Source of the DNA: Candidatus Zymogenaceae bacterium
Lineage (GTDB): Bacteria > Desulfobacterota > Zymogenia > Zymogenales > Zymogenaceae
Assembly (NCBI GenBank): GCA_016931225.1
Contig: JAFGFE010000017.1
Span: 1 to 36,585 of the forward strand
Direction: 5' to 3'
DNA: 36,585 bases
Part shown: in pieces, positions 28,354 to 36,535 of the stretch
Position numbering within the stretch: the stretch's first letter is position 1
How the letters are laid out: each line of letters starts with the position of its first letter
Notes under the pieces: model-generated
Told to the model about the DNA's origin: nothing
Databases searched by the model: none
Seen by the model: the letters and a program-made list of their open reading frames with translations, nothing else
Made by a program: the position numbers and the translations under genes

Positions 28354-30054
28354 TTAGAACTCGTATCCGATGGAAAGGGTGCCGCCGTAGTTCCAGGTGG
28401 AGGAGCCGTAATCCCTGATGGTATTTCCGCTCCATATGCTGATCGGAAGCCCTCCAGCGGTTGCGCCGTCGGTGGTGCCGGAGAGGTTATATTTCTTCTG
28501 ATTGAGAGGGAACTTACCCATGGCCGAGAGCGTGATATTCAAGTTATCGATTGGCCGGAAAACCATAGAGCTTCCCACGGTCATGTCATGAAACGTATCG
28601 GTATCCTTGGCGGCGGTGATGATCTCCGTGGTGCTGCCCGGCGAATAGATGGATTCATAGAGGTTGTACCGGCCCCATCCTACTGAATAGCCGACCCCGA
28701 AGTCCATGGAGAGGACTGGCGAGACATCAAAGGTCGCCCCTAACTTCAGGTTCATGATGTTCAGCTCTTCCTCGGTTCTCTGGGTAAAATTTGAAACCGG
28801 AACAACGGCAGCGAAATTGAACGTATTTTCCTGGTAGAAGGCAGTATCACGATTCCAGTAGGTATAGGTGATCAGGGAATGAAGAATTGCCCCGGATAGA
28901 TCATAGTTCATGCCCGCGCCGGCGGTGGCGTTCAAGGTTCGCTCTTCGGACTCATAATCCATCGTACCCGGTCCGCACAACAACCCATAATAATAAAACG
29001 GCAGAAAATATCCGTCAACGGCGCCGTCCACTTCCCAGCTCGTGTCGGTATACGATGCGTTTGCGAGATACGTCAGGGAGAGAGCGTCGGTCAGGAATAT
29101 CTCCGTGTCCGCTTCCCCGGAAAACCCGTAGCCGGAGAGGTTTCCGTCGTCGAGATGTTCCCGGTAATTAATGGGCGGAACGGCTACAGCGGTGTTCCAG
29201 TCGTACAAGCGCGAGTGTTTTTCAACCCCTCCGAAGAGGAAATCGGTGGTAAAGGAGACGTTCAGGATGAAGCTGTCTGTAGGGGTAAAAGACGTACCGA
29301 TAGTGGGGGAAATGCGATTAATATTGAAGATGGTCTCCCTGTCAATCTTCATTTCCTCATCAACGACCGCTCCAGTACTCACAATATCCACCGAATTCAC
29401 ATCGTAATTCGTGTTTTCGTTGGTGTACATGTAGGTGAGGTCGAAGCCGAGGGAAAACGCATCGCTGTAATCGATATCGTAGAGCAGCGTCAGCCCGGTG
29501 CTGTTGGCATCGGAGCGGCGTACGGATTCACTGGTCATGGCTATATACACTCCGGCACCGTTGCTTAATATCGTGGTGATATCGCCGTATCCGAGGATGC
29601 CGTCGTACCGGTAGTGAAGGATTGCGCCGAATGTGGAGATGTCGTTGAACTTCATCAGGAAGCCAAGGTCGGTCCCAGCGCTGTTGCCGGCGTATTCTTC
29701 TGTCGTCTCTGCATATGAACCTCCGACACCGCCGGTGAAGGCCTGATACATATCGGTCTCGAATTCGTTGAAGCTCCCCATGTAGAACATGCTGGCGATA
29801 AAGGCGTAGTTGCTCTGGAGATCCACCAGGGCTGGATTATCCCGCCAGGTGGAATACCACTCAGACGGCGGAATGCCGTACGTCTGAGTGTCGGTCTTGT
29901 TCCACTCGGACGGGGGGGTGCCGAAGGCGTCCTTCGGGTTGTTGAAGCTGTTCGGCTCCTCGAGGTGGATCGAGTCCCCCGCGAGGCCAATAAGCGGCGT
30001 ACACACGAGTACAGCAACGACGCCGATGATCAGGACATAGTTTTTCACACGCAT
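28354..30054 (-). CDS. outer-membrane beta-barrel protein, tandem paralogue 2
   Basis: A 566-residue precursor, one residue shorter than paralogue 1 and in the same register. Signal peptide about 1-25 (ending LIGLAG). FGTPPSEW is at 44-51 and YGIPPSEW at 59-66, followed by NPALVDLQSNYAFIASMFYMG. Barrel strands run to the final Phe of GYEF. Shared internal blocks include STGLTLLYDIDYSDAFSLG, SPTIGTSFTPTDSF and TDALSLTYLANASY. GGAG is six bases before the ATG. The close matching length and motifs indicate a recent tandem duplication. As a separate unit with its own terminator it could be expressed differently from its neighbours. Function unknown; a porin or hydrophobic-substrate channel is possible. 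Confidence 0.85.
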   Translation of the reverse strand: MRVKNYVLIIGVVAVLVCTPLIGLAGDSIHLEEPNSFNNPKDAFGTPPSEWNKTDTQTYGIPPSEWYSTWRDNPALVDLQSNYAFIASMFYMGSFNEFETDMYQAFTGGVGGSYAETTEEYAGNSAGTDLGFLMKFNDISTFGAILHYRYDGILGYGDITTILSNGAGVYIAMTSESVRRSDANSTGLTLLYDIDYSDAFSLGFDLTYMYTNENTNYDVNSVDIVSTGAVVDEEMKIDRETIFNINRISPTIGTSFTPTDSFILNVSFTTDFLFGGVEKHSRLYDWNTAVAVPPINYREHLDDGNLSGYGFSGEADTEIFLTDALSLTYLANASYTDTSWEVDGAVDGYFLPFYYYGLLCGPGTMDYESEERTLNATAGAGMNYDLSGAILHSLITYTYWNRDTAFYQENTFNFAAVVPVSNFTQRTEEELNIMNLKLGATFDVSPVLSMDFGVGYSVGWGRYNLYESIYSPGSTTEIITAAKDTDTFHDMTVGSSMVFRPIDNLNITLSAMGKFPLNQKKYNLSGTTDGATAGGLPISIWSGNTIRDYGSSTWNYGGTLSIGYEF

Positions 30055-30087
30055 GACATGCTCCGTAAAAACACTATTTTTTACACA

Positions 30088-30116
30088 TTATTACATAAAA
30101 TATAATATTATGTCAA
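30088..30116 (-). promoter_or_regulatory. promoter of outer-membrane paralogue 2
   Basis: On the minus strand, TTGACA (complement of 30111-30116), 17 bases and TAATAA (complement of 30088-30093). Nearly identical to the paralogue 1 promoter. Confidence 0.8.
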
Positions 30117-30189
30117 GAATAATATATTAAATAAGTCAAGTTATACATAATTAAGCATAATTTTAAACCAAATTACTGGTTTTCAGCGT

Positions 30190-30215
30190 AAAAAAAGGGG
30201 GCGAAGCCCCCCTTT
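30190..30215 (-). terminator. terminator of outer-membrane paralogue 3
   Basis: A GC stem (AAGGGGGC/GCCCCCCTT) with a GAA loop. On the minus strand it is followed by seven T residues. Confidence 0.8.
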
Positions 30216-30239
30216 CTAATTAGTTCTTTAGAGTGCGGG

Positions 30240-31952
30240 CTAAAATCGGTACTCGATGGAGAGATTCCCGCCGTAGTTCCAGGTGGAGATTTCGGAATCC
30301 AGGGAAAAATCTCCCTGCAAACCGGATGCCGGGTTTCCGTTTATCATACTGCCGTCTAGGGGATAGCTCTTGCCGTCTAGGGGAAAGGCGCCCATGGCCG
30401 AGAGGGTAATATTCAAATTTTCCATCGGCGTGATGATCATGGAGACCGCCGCGCTCAGCTCATGAAAGGTGTCGGTTTCGTTGAGGAGGATGAACAATCC
30501 ATCTTGAAAGGAAGAATCCCATGAGTGAATATATTCATAGTAGTCGTAGTCTCCCCATCCCACGGAATAGCCCAGTCCGAAGTCCATTGATATAGCGGAC
30601 GAGACGTCCAGAGTCGTCCCCAGCTTCAGGGTGAGGATATCCAGCTCCTCGCCTGTCCGCTGGGTGAAAATCGAGTGCGGCACTCCGGAAATGGGCGTGG
30701 TGAAGAGATTCTCCATGTAATAGGCGGTATCCCGCTCCCAGCGGGTGTAAGTGAGAAGTGAGTGGAGGGCGACCTTCGACAGGGCGTAGTTCATGCCGAC
30801 ACCGAAGGTGGTATGCCAGGTGTGCTCCTCGTACTCGTATTCATTCGTGCCGGGTGCCAGATGCAAACAGCTTTTATAATTGTCCGGATCGAACCACCCG
30901 GACACGTCTCCGTCGATATCCCAGCTCGTTTCGAGATACGACCCGCAAAGAAGGAGGCTCAGGGAGAGGGCGTCGGTGAGAAATATCTCGGCGTCCGCCT
31001 CCGCCGTGATGCCGTAGCCGGAGAGGCCCCCGCCGTCCAGTCGCTCACGATAATCCAAGGGGTTGGTTGGCAGACCATTGGTGCGGTCGGCCGCGTCCAT
31101 GTTTTTTTCGACCTCGCCGAAGATGATGTCCGTGGTGACGGCCAGGTTCAGGCTGAAGGTGTTACTGGGGGTAAAGGACGCGCCAACGGTGGGGGAAAGC
31201 CTGTGGGTAGTGAAGACGGTCTCCCTGGCGGTTCTTTCACTTTCTCTTCGGATAATGACTCCAGAACCGTCAAAGGTGATTTCCTTCATGTTCACAGTAT
31301 TATTCGTGCTCTCACTGGTGAACAGATAGGTGAGATCGAGGCCCAGGGAGAAGGTGTCGCTGAAATTGAGATCGTACAGCAGCGTCAGGCCCGTGCTGTG
31401 AGCGTCGGACCGGTGTTCGGAATCGACGTAAGAAAAAATCGCATCAGGAAGAAGAGGCCGCAATCTATATATCAAGGAGTCCCCCTCGCCCAGCATGCCG
31501 TCATATCGATAATGCAAGAGACCTCCAAGAGTGGCGGAGTCGGAGAGGGCCATCAGGAATCCCAGGTCTGTCCCAGTGCTGTTGCCGATGTATTCTTCGC
31601 TGATATCACTGGTTCTCAGACCGACGGCAAGGGCATTGACCTTATACATATCGGCTGAAAAATCGCTGTAGCTGCCCGAGTAGAACATGGATGAGATGAA
31701 AACAAAATCACCCTGGAGCTCCACCAGGGCGGGATTGTCCTGCCAGGTGGAGTACCACTCCGATGGTGAGACGCCGTAGGTCCGGGTGTCGGTCTTGTTC
31801 CAATCCGAAGGGGACCCGCGGAATATGTCCTTGGAGCTGTTGTAGAAGTTCAGCTCCTCCAGATGCATCGCGTCTCCCGCGAGGCTCGTGAGGGGTAGAA
31901 CGGCCAGTAGAATTACAAAGACGAAAACCATGGGAAATCTTCTTTTACACAT
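30240..31952 (-). CDS. outer-membrane beta-barrel protein, tandem paralogue 3
   Basis: A 570-residue precursor homologous to the two genes downstream but more diverged. The doubled motif is degenerate (FRGSPSDW and YGVSPSEW), followed by the well-kept WQDNPALVELQGDFVFISSMFYSG. It ends in EYRF with the terminal aromatic residue. Signal peptide about 1-26 from the chosen start (ending LTSLAG). An ATG at 31964 is in frame, but its first bases form the GAGG that serves as ribosome-binding site for the ATG at 31952, so 31952 is preferred. It has its own promoter. Function unknown; the divergence suggests it is the oldest copy or under different selection. Confidence 0.82.
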   Translation of the reverse strand: MCKRRFPMVFVFVILLAVLPLTSLAGDAMHLEELNFYNSSKDIFRGSPSDWNKTDTRTYGVSPSEWYSTWQDNPALVELQGDFVFISSMFYSGSYSDFSADMYKVNALAVGLRTSDISEEYIGNSTGTDLGFLMALSDSATLGGLLHYRYDGMLGEGDSLIYRLRPLLPDAIFSYVDSEHRSDAHSTGLTLLYDLNFSDTFSLGLDLTYLFTSESTNNTVNMKEITFDGSGVIIRRESERTARETVFTTHRLSPTVGASFTPSNTFSLNLAVTTDIIFGEVEKNMDAADRTNGLPTNPLDYRERLDGGGLSGYGITAEADAEIFLTDALSLSLLLCGSYLETSWDIDGDVSGWFDPDNYKSCLHLAPGTNEYEYEEHTWHTTFGVGMNYALSKVALHSLLTYTRWERDTAYYMENLFTTPISGVPHSIFTQRTGEELDILTLKLGTTLDVSSAISMDFGLGYSVGWGDYDYYEYIHSWDSSFQDGLFILLNETDTFHELSAAVSMIITPMENLNITLSAMGAFPLDGKSYPLDGSMINGNPASGLQGDFSLDSEISTWNYGGNLSIEYRF

Positions 31953-31982
31953 ACAAATCCTCATAAAAAGTTCTTCTCGGTA

Positions 31983-32011
31983 CTATGACATTTAAGTGTC
32001 GAGTATGTCAA
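31983..32011 (-). promoter_or_regulatory. promoter of outer-membrane paralogue 3
   Basis: On the minus strand, TTGACA (complement of 32006-32011), 17 bases and TCATAG (complement of 31983-31988). Same spacing as the other two copies but with a poorer -10 and no AT-rich upstream block. Confidence 0.55.
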
Positions 32012-32166
32012 CCGTAAATCTGGATTTTTCAAGAAAGACAATAAAATACGATACGAGAGGGAGAGCCTTCACGGCGCGTAATACGGGGGTGAACGCGGAT
32101 CCCCCAAAGGTGAAAGGGGGGTGAGGACGTTGGATGCGGAAGGGGACATGGGTGGGGGGAGGGGGA

Positions 32167-33159
32167 TTACTCCCCCGTCCCCGCCATCTCGTATGCCCGC
32201 GTGAGCCATTCCGAGGGGTGGAAATGCTCGTCCATCTGCTGCGTCAAACCCGGCATGCCCATCCACTGGCCGGAAGAGGTCATGACCAGATCGAAGGAGC
32301 CGTCACCTTTCACCGCGGCGGCTCCGCCGGTGGCCCAGAAAAGAAGCCGCCGATCCCGATCGCCCCGCACCTTGTCTCCCCTGCCGAAAAAGACGATCCG
32401 CTCGTCTTTTGAGACCTCCCGGTAAAAGGTGTAGGAGAGCCGGACGGAAACCCCGCCGCTTTTGGCCATGAAGAACGTTCCCCAGCCCATACATTCATCG
32501 CCGGTGCCCAAAAACGATATCGGGTGGTAGTTTCCGTCCCGGAGGAAATGGCCGAAGGAGTCTTTATCCGATGTGTCGAATCCCACAGGCACCACCACAA
32601 GCTGGGGCTTGGGGCCATCGTGGACGTAGAATTTCCGCCTCAGCCCTGGCTCCTCCCGGTTGACGCCGCACACGAAGCATTGCTGGTAGTAGGGGAGGGA
32701 GACCAGGTCGTCCTTGATGGTGTTGTAGTTGTCGGGCAGGTATGAGAGCGCCGTCTTTCTTCCCTTGGGGTCGTCCTTTTTGTAGGTGATGTCCCCGGTG
32801 ATGTAGGGAATTGTATCCTGTTTTGTGCTGATCACCCCGACGGCGCCGTCGTCCTTCTCGGATACCGTCACGGTTACGGTGTCCCCGGTCGAGACGCCGG
32901 CTCCGCCCATGCGAAAGGACATCGTCAGGGGGAAGAGGTCTTTTTCGTTTTTCGGGTAATTGGAAAGGCCGCATGCAAGCTCACTGATGGCCCCCATGCC
33001 GAAGCCGCCGTGGGGCAGTCCCACCCATCCTTCCGTCCGAAGGTCCAGGGCAAGGGGCGCCGTAATCGAGCCGTCCTCTTCTCTCTGAAATCCCCGAAAG
33101 ATAAAGCCGTCCTTTCCGCATCCGATACAGTCGGTGTGGTTGTCGATGATATAATCCAT
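32167..33159 (-). CDS. twin-hotdog thioesterase-like protein with two CxxCG motifs
   Basis: A 330-residue soluble protein that looks like two related halves. The first half starts with DCIGCG (C11, C14), and has the PaaI-like active-site helix start HGGFGMGAISE (50-60) followed by hotdog-type strands. The second half begins with QQCFVCG (C161, C164) and EEPGLRRKF, repeating the C-x2-CG-GL layout of hotdog thioesterases, but lacks an HGG motif. So one catalytic and one degenerate hotdog unit is likely. Neither substrate nor exact family is certain. A strong AGGAGGA ribosome-binding site lies in the six-base gap after the M28 gene, so the two are co-translated. The CxxCG pairs may bind metal. 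Confidence 0.68.
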   Translation of the reverse strand: MDYIIDNHTDCIGCGKDGFIFRGFQREEDGSITAPLALDLRTEGWVGLPHGGFGMGAISELACGLSNYPKNEKDLFPLTMSFRMGGAGVSTGDTVTVTVSEKDDGAVGVISTKQDTIPYITGDITYKKDDPKGRKTALSYLPDNYNTIKDDLVSLPYYQQCFVCGVNREEPGLRRKFYVHDGPKPQLVVVPVGFDTSDKDSFGHFLRDGNYHPISFLGTGDECMGWGTFFMAKSGGVSVRLSYTFYREVSKDERIVFFGRGDKVRGDRDRRLLFWATGGAAAVKGDGSFDLVMTSSGQWMGMPGLTQQMDEHFHPSEWLTRAYEMAGTGE

Positions 33160-33165
33160 GTTTTT

Positions 33166-34365
33166 TTATGTCCTCCTGTCGGTCATATAACTCTCAATGT
33201 ATTGTTTAAGCATTTTTTGTATGAGCGCGATGTTTGTATAATCAACCCGGGAGACGGCATCCTGAGTGGTGTGAAATCCGCCAAGGCCCGCACCCGGAAG
33301 GCCGGTGTTCCCTATGGTGACCGTCGGTATCTCCAGAGAGAGATACACCAGCGAATCATCGGTGATCCGGTCGCATTCGTCCATGATGGTCCCGGAGATG
33401 CTCTCCCACACCTTGTTGATGCGAAAGACGAGGTTCAGATCGGGCCTTTTATACTTCATGAACAGCCCGTAGCGCCGCCAGTGGCACAGGTTGCCGCCCT
33501 GTCCCGCCGCCTCCAGATTGACCACCGAGACGGGCCGTGTGCTCCCGGAGGGGTTTGTTTTGAACCGCTCCCGGGCGTATGCCCGGGCCCCCTGGAGGAA
33601 AACCTCCTCGCCCGAGGTCAAAAGAATCGTGACGGCCGAATCACCGATCCGGATCGTCTTTTGCCTGAGCCGCCGTGCCAGGGCCAGAAGCGACACCACC
33701 GACGCGGCGTTGTCCACCGCCCCCCGGCTCTGGCGGTTCCTGGGAATGAAGATATATCCCCCCTGAGCGATGAAAAAAAAGAAGAAATAGAGAAGCACCA
33801 GCCCCGCCGCGGACAGGGCGACGATGTGTGTTACAAAAGACGAAAGCGTGGGGCGAAAATGGATCATGAACAGCCATCCGCATACCCCCAGACCCAGAAG
33901 AAGGCTTGCCGGGAGCCACCGGTAGACCCGCTCCCGCTGGACGTGATCCCACACGTCGGTCTTTGAATCGTAGTGGGCGCTGAACATCAACTCGCGCCTC
34001 GGTTTTTCGGGAATGAACCGGATGATGATATTTTCCCCCCGTCTCTTTCTCAGTCTGCTCACCAGCGGGACATGCCGGATGAACTCCAATGTCATAACCG
34101 CCGAGAGGAGTATCAGGCTTGCCGTTGCAGTGATGGGACTGCCCAGGTAGACCGATCCGAATAGAATCGCCGCGCACAAAAGAGACCAGAGCCCCACGAG
34201 GAACTGGGTGTACGGATACAGGTCGAACAACTGGACGAAAAAGGGGATGTCCCATCCCAGGAGGGTTTTCTTGATGTAGTCGGCGGTGGCATCCAGCGCC
34301 GGGGAGTGGTTCGGCCGGGGCACGGCGATGCGGCCCAGCATGTTCGATAATTCCCGATAGGTCAC
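33166..34365 (-). CDS. membrane-inserted M28 family metallopeptidase (copy 1)
   Basis: A 399-residue protein. The M28 aminopeptidase zinc ligands are all present: H131 and D133 in AHYDSK, D218 in VDNAAS, E253/E254 in SGEE, E285 in NLEAAGQ and H365 in GGFHTTQD. Unlike soluble M28 enzymes it has a hydrophobic hairpin (about 53-97) before the catalytic core and a second pair of helices (about 151-202) inserted between the first and second metal ligands. The start is a GTG with a weak ribosome-binding site; the downstream paralogue aligns with it from residue 1. The hotdog gene follows after six bases. An unusual inverted repeat lies just upstream. The cleaved substrate is unknown. Confidence 0.85.
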   Translation of the reverse strand: MTYRELSNMLGRIAVPRPNHSPALDATADYIKKTLLGWDIPFFVQLFDLYPYTQFLVGLWSLLCAAILFGSVYLGSPITATASLILLSAVMTLEFIRHVPLVSRLRKRRGENIIIRFIPEKPRRELMFSAHYDSKTDVWDHVQRERVYRWLPASLLLGLGVCGWLFMIHFRPTLSSFVTHIVALSAAGLVLLYFFFFFIAQGGYIFIPRNRQSRGAVDNAASVVSLLALARRLRQKTIRIGDSAVTILLTSGEEVFLQGARAYARERFKTNPSGSTRPVSVVNLEAAGQGGNLCHWRRYGLFMKYKRPDLNLVFRINKVWESISGTIMDECDRITDDSLVYLSLEIPTVTIGNTGLPGAGLGGFHTTQDAVSRVDYTNIALIQKMLKQYIESYMTDRRT

Positions 34366-34367
34366 TA

Positions 34368-34409
34368 TATCACAATCCGTCTATTACACCAATCTCGCCT
34401 GTTGTGATA
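34368..34409. repeat. inverted repeat upstream of M28 copy 1
   Basis: TATCACAA (34368-34375) and TTGTGATA (34402-34409), perfect 8-bp arms 26 bases apart, directly upstream of the GTG start. It may be an operator for the M28/hotdog operon. Confidence 0.4.
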
Positions 34410-34440
34410 ACATACTTCGCCCCCGAGGGCAAGGATGATG

Positions 34441-34466
34441 AAAAAGCGGGGCGCACACCACCCCGC
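34441..34466 (-). terminator. terminator of M28 copy 2
   Basis: GCGGGG (34446-34451) and CCCCGC (34461-34466). On the minus strand it is followed by five T residues. It separates the two M28 genes into distinct transcription units. Confidence 0.65.
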
Positions 34467-34493
34467 CTCTTGACTATCATGCCTGAAGGTGCG

Positions 34494-35675
34494 TTATTGA
34501 ATGGAGTCGTAGCTCTCGATGAACACGCCCAGGGTTTCGACGGCCATCTCGAGGTTTTCGTAGTTCAGCCGCTCAAGGTTGTCGGCAGTGGAGTGAAATC
34601 CCCCCATGCCGAGCCCCGGCCTTCCTTCATGGCCGATGGTGATGACCGGGATCCCCGCCGCGGCGAAACGATGGGAATCGTCGGTGATGCTCTCGTCTTC
34701 GAGGGTCATGGGGACGCCCGAGACCTCCTCCCAGGCCAGGCTCGCCCGCTCGATCAGCTCCGGGTCCGCGTCGTAGAATTTCAGAAACACCCCCACCCGG
34801 GGCCAGTAGATCATGTTGCCGTTCTGGCCGATCAATTCCAGGTTGACGAGGGAGGTGGGGAGTTCGGGATTTGCGGTTTTCCCCCAGCGCTCCTTGACGT
34901 AGAAATCGGCCCCCTGCAGGGTCGTCTCTTCCCCGCAGGTGAGGATGATGGTGACGTTGGAGTCGCCGATATCCACCTCCCCGTCGTTGATGTTCTTCGC
35001 CAGGGCCATCAGTGTCACAAACGAGGCGCCGTCGTCTATGGTGCCCAGGCTGTCCTTTTCCGGCGACATAAAGACGAATCCGCCGAAGCCGATAAACACC
35101 AGCCCCCAGTAGACCACCAGGAGGCCCGCGACGGAGAGGCTTATGACAGTGACCAGGGCCTTCTTGGACTTTTTCACGAAGAAGAGCCACACCGACAAAA
35201 CGACGCCCAAAAGAAAGGCATAGGGAATCCATTTATAGATCTTCGCCCGCTGGATGTGGTCGAAGAAGTCGGTTTTCGAGTCATAGTGGGCGGCGAAGAT
35301 GAGCTCCCGCACCGCGTCCGGGGTGGAAAAGGTGATGATGATGTTCTCCGCAGGTTTGGTGAGGATCCGGGAGACCAGGGGGATGAACATCTCGAATTCG
35401 AGGAGCAAAAGCGGGAGGAAGATAATCGAGACGATCAACGCCGCCGTCGGCTTTTTCCGCCAGACCAGTATGAAGAGCAGGACGGCCAGGATGAGGAGCG
35501 TCAGGCCGATGGAAAACTGCATGTAGGGTCTCAGCATGAATTCCTGGACGGTGAAGGGGATGTTCCAGGAGGTCAGGACCTCCTTGATGTACACCGCCGT
35601 CTGCTCCAGGGTTTCCCGGTGGCCCGGGCGGGGTATGGAGATGGTTTCCATGATTTCGGTAAAATTGATATCCAT
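34494..35675 (-). CDS. membrane-inserted M28 family metallopeptidase (copy 2)
   Basis: A 393-residue paralogue of the M28 gene downstream, with the same layout: N-terminal helical hairpin (about 53-98), AHYDSK with H130 and D132, two inserted helices (about 150-205), then D214 in IDDGAS, E249/E250 in CGEE, E280 in NLELIGQ and H361 in GGFHSTAD. The VDN of copy 1 reads IDD here, still giving the bridging aspartate. The open frame starts nine codons earlier at 35702, but GGAG lies eight bases before the ATG at 35675 and the paralogue aligns from there. Own promoter and terminator. Proteolysis at or in the membrane is likely; target unknown. Confidence 0.85.
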   Translation of the reverse strand: MDINFTEIMETISIPRPGHRETLEQTAVYIKEVLTSWNIPFTVQEFMLRPYMQFSIGLTLLILAVLLFILVWRKKPTAALIVSIIFLPLLLLEFEMFIPLVSRILTKPAENIIITFSTPDAVRELIFAAHYDSKTDFFDHIQRAKIYKWIPYAFLLGVVLSVWLFFVKKSKKALVTVISLSVAGLLVVYWGLVFIGFGGFVFMSPEKDSLGTIDDGASFVTLMALAKNINDGEVDIGDSNVTIILTCGEETTLQGADFYVKERWGKTANPELPTSLVNLELIGQNGNMIYWPRVGVFLKFYDADPELIERASLAWEEVSGVPMTLEDESITDDSHRFAAAGIPVITIGHEGRPGLGMGGFHSTADNLERLNYENLEMAVETLGVFIESYDSIQ

Positions 35676-35713
35676 GCCGGCAACTCCGATAAAGATGTAC
35701 ATAATTGGTCGGA

Positions 35714-35742
35714 ATTATAGCACAGGAGGGGAGAGATTTCAG
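35714..35742 (-). promoter_or_regulatory. promoter of M28 copy 2
   Basis: On the minus strand, CTGAAA (complement of 35737-35742), 17 bases and a perfect TATAAT (complement of 35714-35719). The leader is about 30 bases. Confidence 0.6.
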
Positions 35743-35770
35743 GGAAAAAACCGGGGGACGATAGGTAAGA

Positions 35771-35799
35771 TTGACATTGATGTGTGAGAATACAACAAT
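35771..35799 (+). promoter_or_regulatory. promoter of the AbiJ_NTD4-like gene
   Basis: A perfect TTGACA (35771-35776), 17 bases and AACAAT (35794-35799). It is divergent from the M28 copy 2 promoter. Confidence 0.45.
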
Positions 35800-35839
35800 T
35801 AAGCAATTATCCAGAACGTGATATTTGAGGAATACCGGG

Positions 35840-36535
35840 ATGACAAAGCCGACATTTTCCCAGAGGAAGGGCCTGGAGCCGCTCGAAAGAGGGATGCAAA
35901 TCGAATCGATGGATGAACGGCTCAGAAATGGGTTGTGGAATTGTTTGCTTGGATTTTCAGGCTATTTACGAACGAGTTTGTATAATTTTGACTTTGATCA
36001 CAAAAGATTAGGAGAGGAATTCGATAGAATAAATAATGCAGTCATTAGAGGCTTTTGGAGTGTTTTTTTTGGGAATCGTTTAAATGAAATGAGACAACAT
36101 ACAATTTTCCCATATCAATTCGAAGATTATTTTAATTCTCTAGATTGGAACAAGGTATATGATTTTTTTGAATATTTTCTTGAACTGCTTGAATCATATG
36201 TGGAAACAGATGTAATAGAGATGCAGTCAAATTGTATAAATTCTGTTTTAAAACGAGAAAACTCCGTTTATAGGCTTGTAAATGGAATTTTTACACCAAT
36301 TACAGATAAATTGGAAAGAGAAGCGATTGAAGAAGCATCAAGCGAACAAGATCCATTTATTGGACCATCGATACATATCAAGAAGGCACAAAAATTACTT
36401 TCAGACCGGGAGTCTCCCGACTATCACAACTCCATAAAGGAGTCCATCAGCGCCATTGAGAGCATGTGTCGGATAATTACAAAACAAAAGAAGAAAACAT
36501 TATCTGCCCTAGTCACTAAAAGTGTTGACAGGTGA
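35840..36535 (+). CDS. AbiJ_NTD4-like protein, probably 3'-truncated
   Basis: A 231-residue protein that starts like the AbiJ N-terminal domain 4 group: FSQRKGLEPLERGMQIESMDERLRNGLWN, then aromatic-rich helices and the KAQKLLSDRESPDYHNSIKESISAIESMCRIIT block. In this family the last block normally leads into a HEPN-type C-terminal domain of about 60-80 more residues. Here the chain stops 20 residues later at TKSVDR, so it looks broken, and the next 50 bases do not continue the domain. The open frame begins with a TTG at 35825, but GAGGAA there serves as ribosome-binding site for the ATG at 35840. From about 35950 the DNA is visibly AT-rich, unlike its neighbours, which suggests horizontal transfer. 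A phage-defence role is inferred from the family. Confidence 0.65.
   Translation: MTKPTFSQRKGLEPLERGMQIESMDERLRNGLWNCLLGFSGYLRTSLYNFDFDHKRLGEEFDRINNAVIRGFWSVFFGNRLNEMRQHTIFPYQFEDYFNSLDWNKVYDFFEYFLELLESYVETDVIEMQSNCINSVLKRENSVYRLVNGIFTPITDKLEREAIEEASSEQDPFIGPSIHIKKAQKLLSDRESPDYHNSIKESISAIESMCRIITKQKKKTLSALVTKSVDR

Noticed and set aside
32098-32125. CCCCC/GGGGG hairpin before the hotdog gene end
   Set aside because: No T run follows on either strand, so I did not call it a terminator, although it may be one.
34404-35720. 438-codon plus-strand frame
   Set aside because: Antisense to M28 copy 2 and rich in H/D/G/E, the usual look of a shadow frame.
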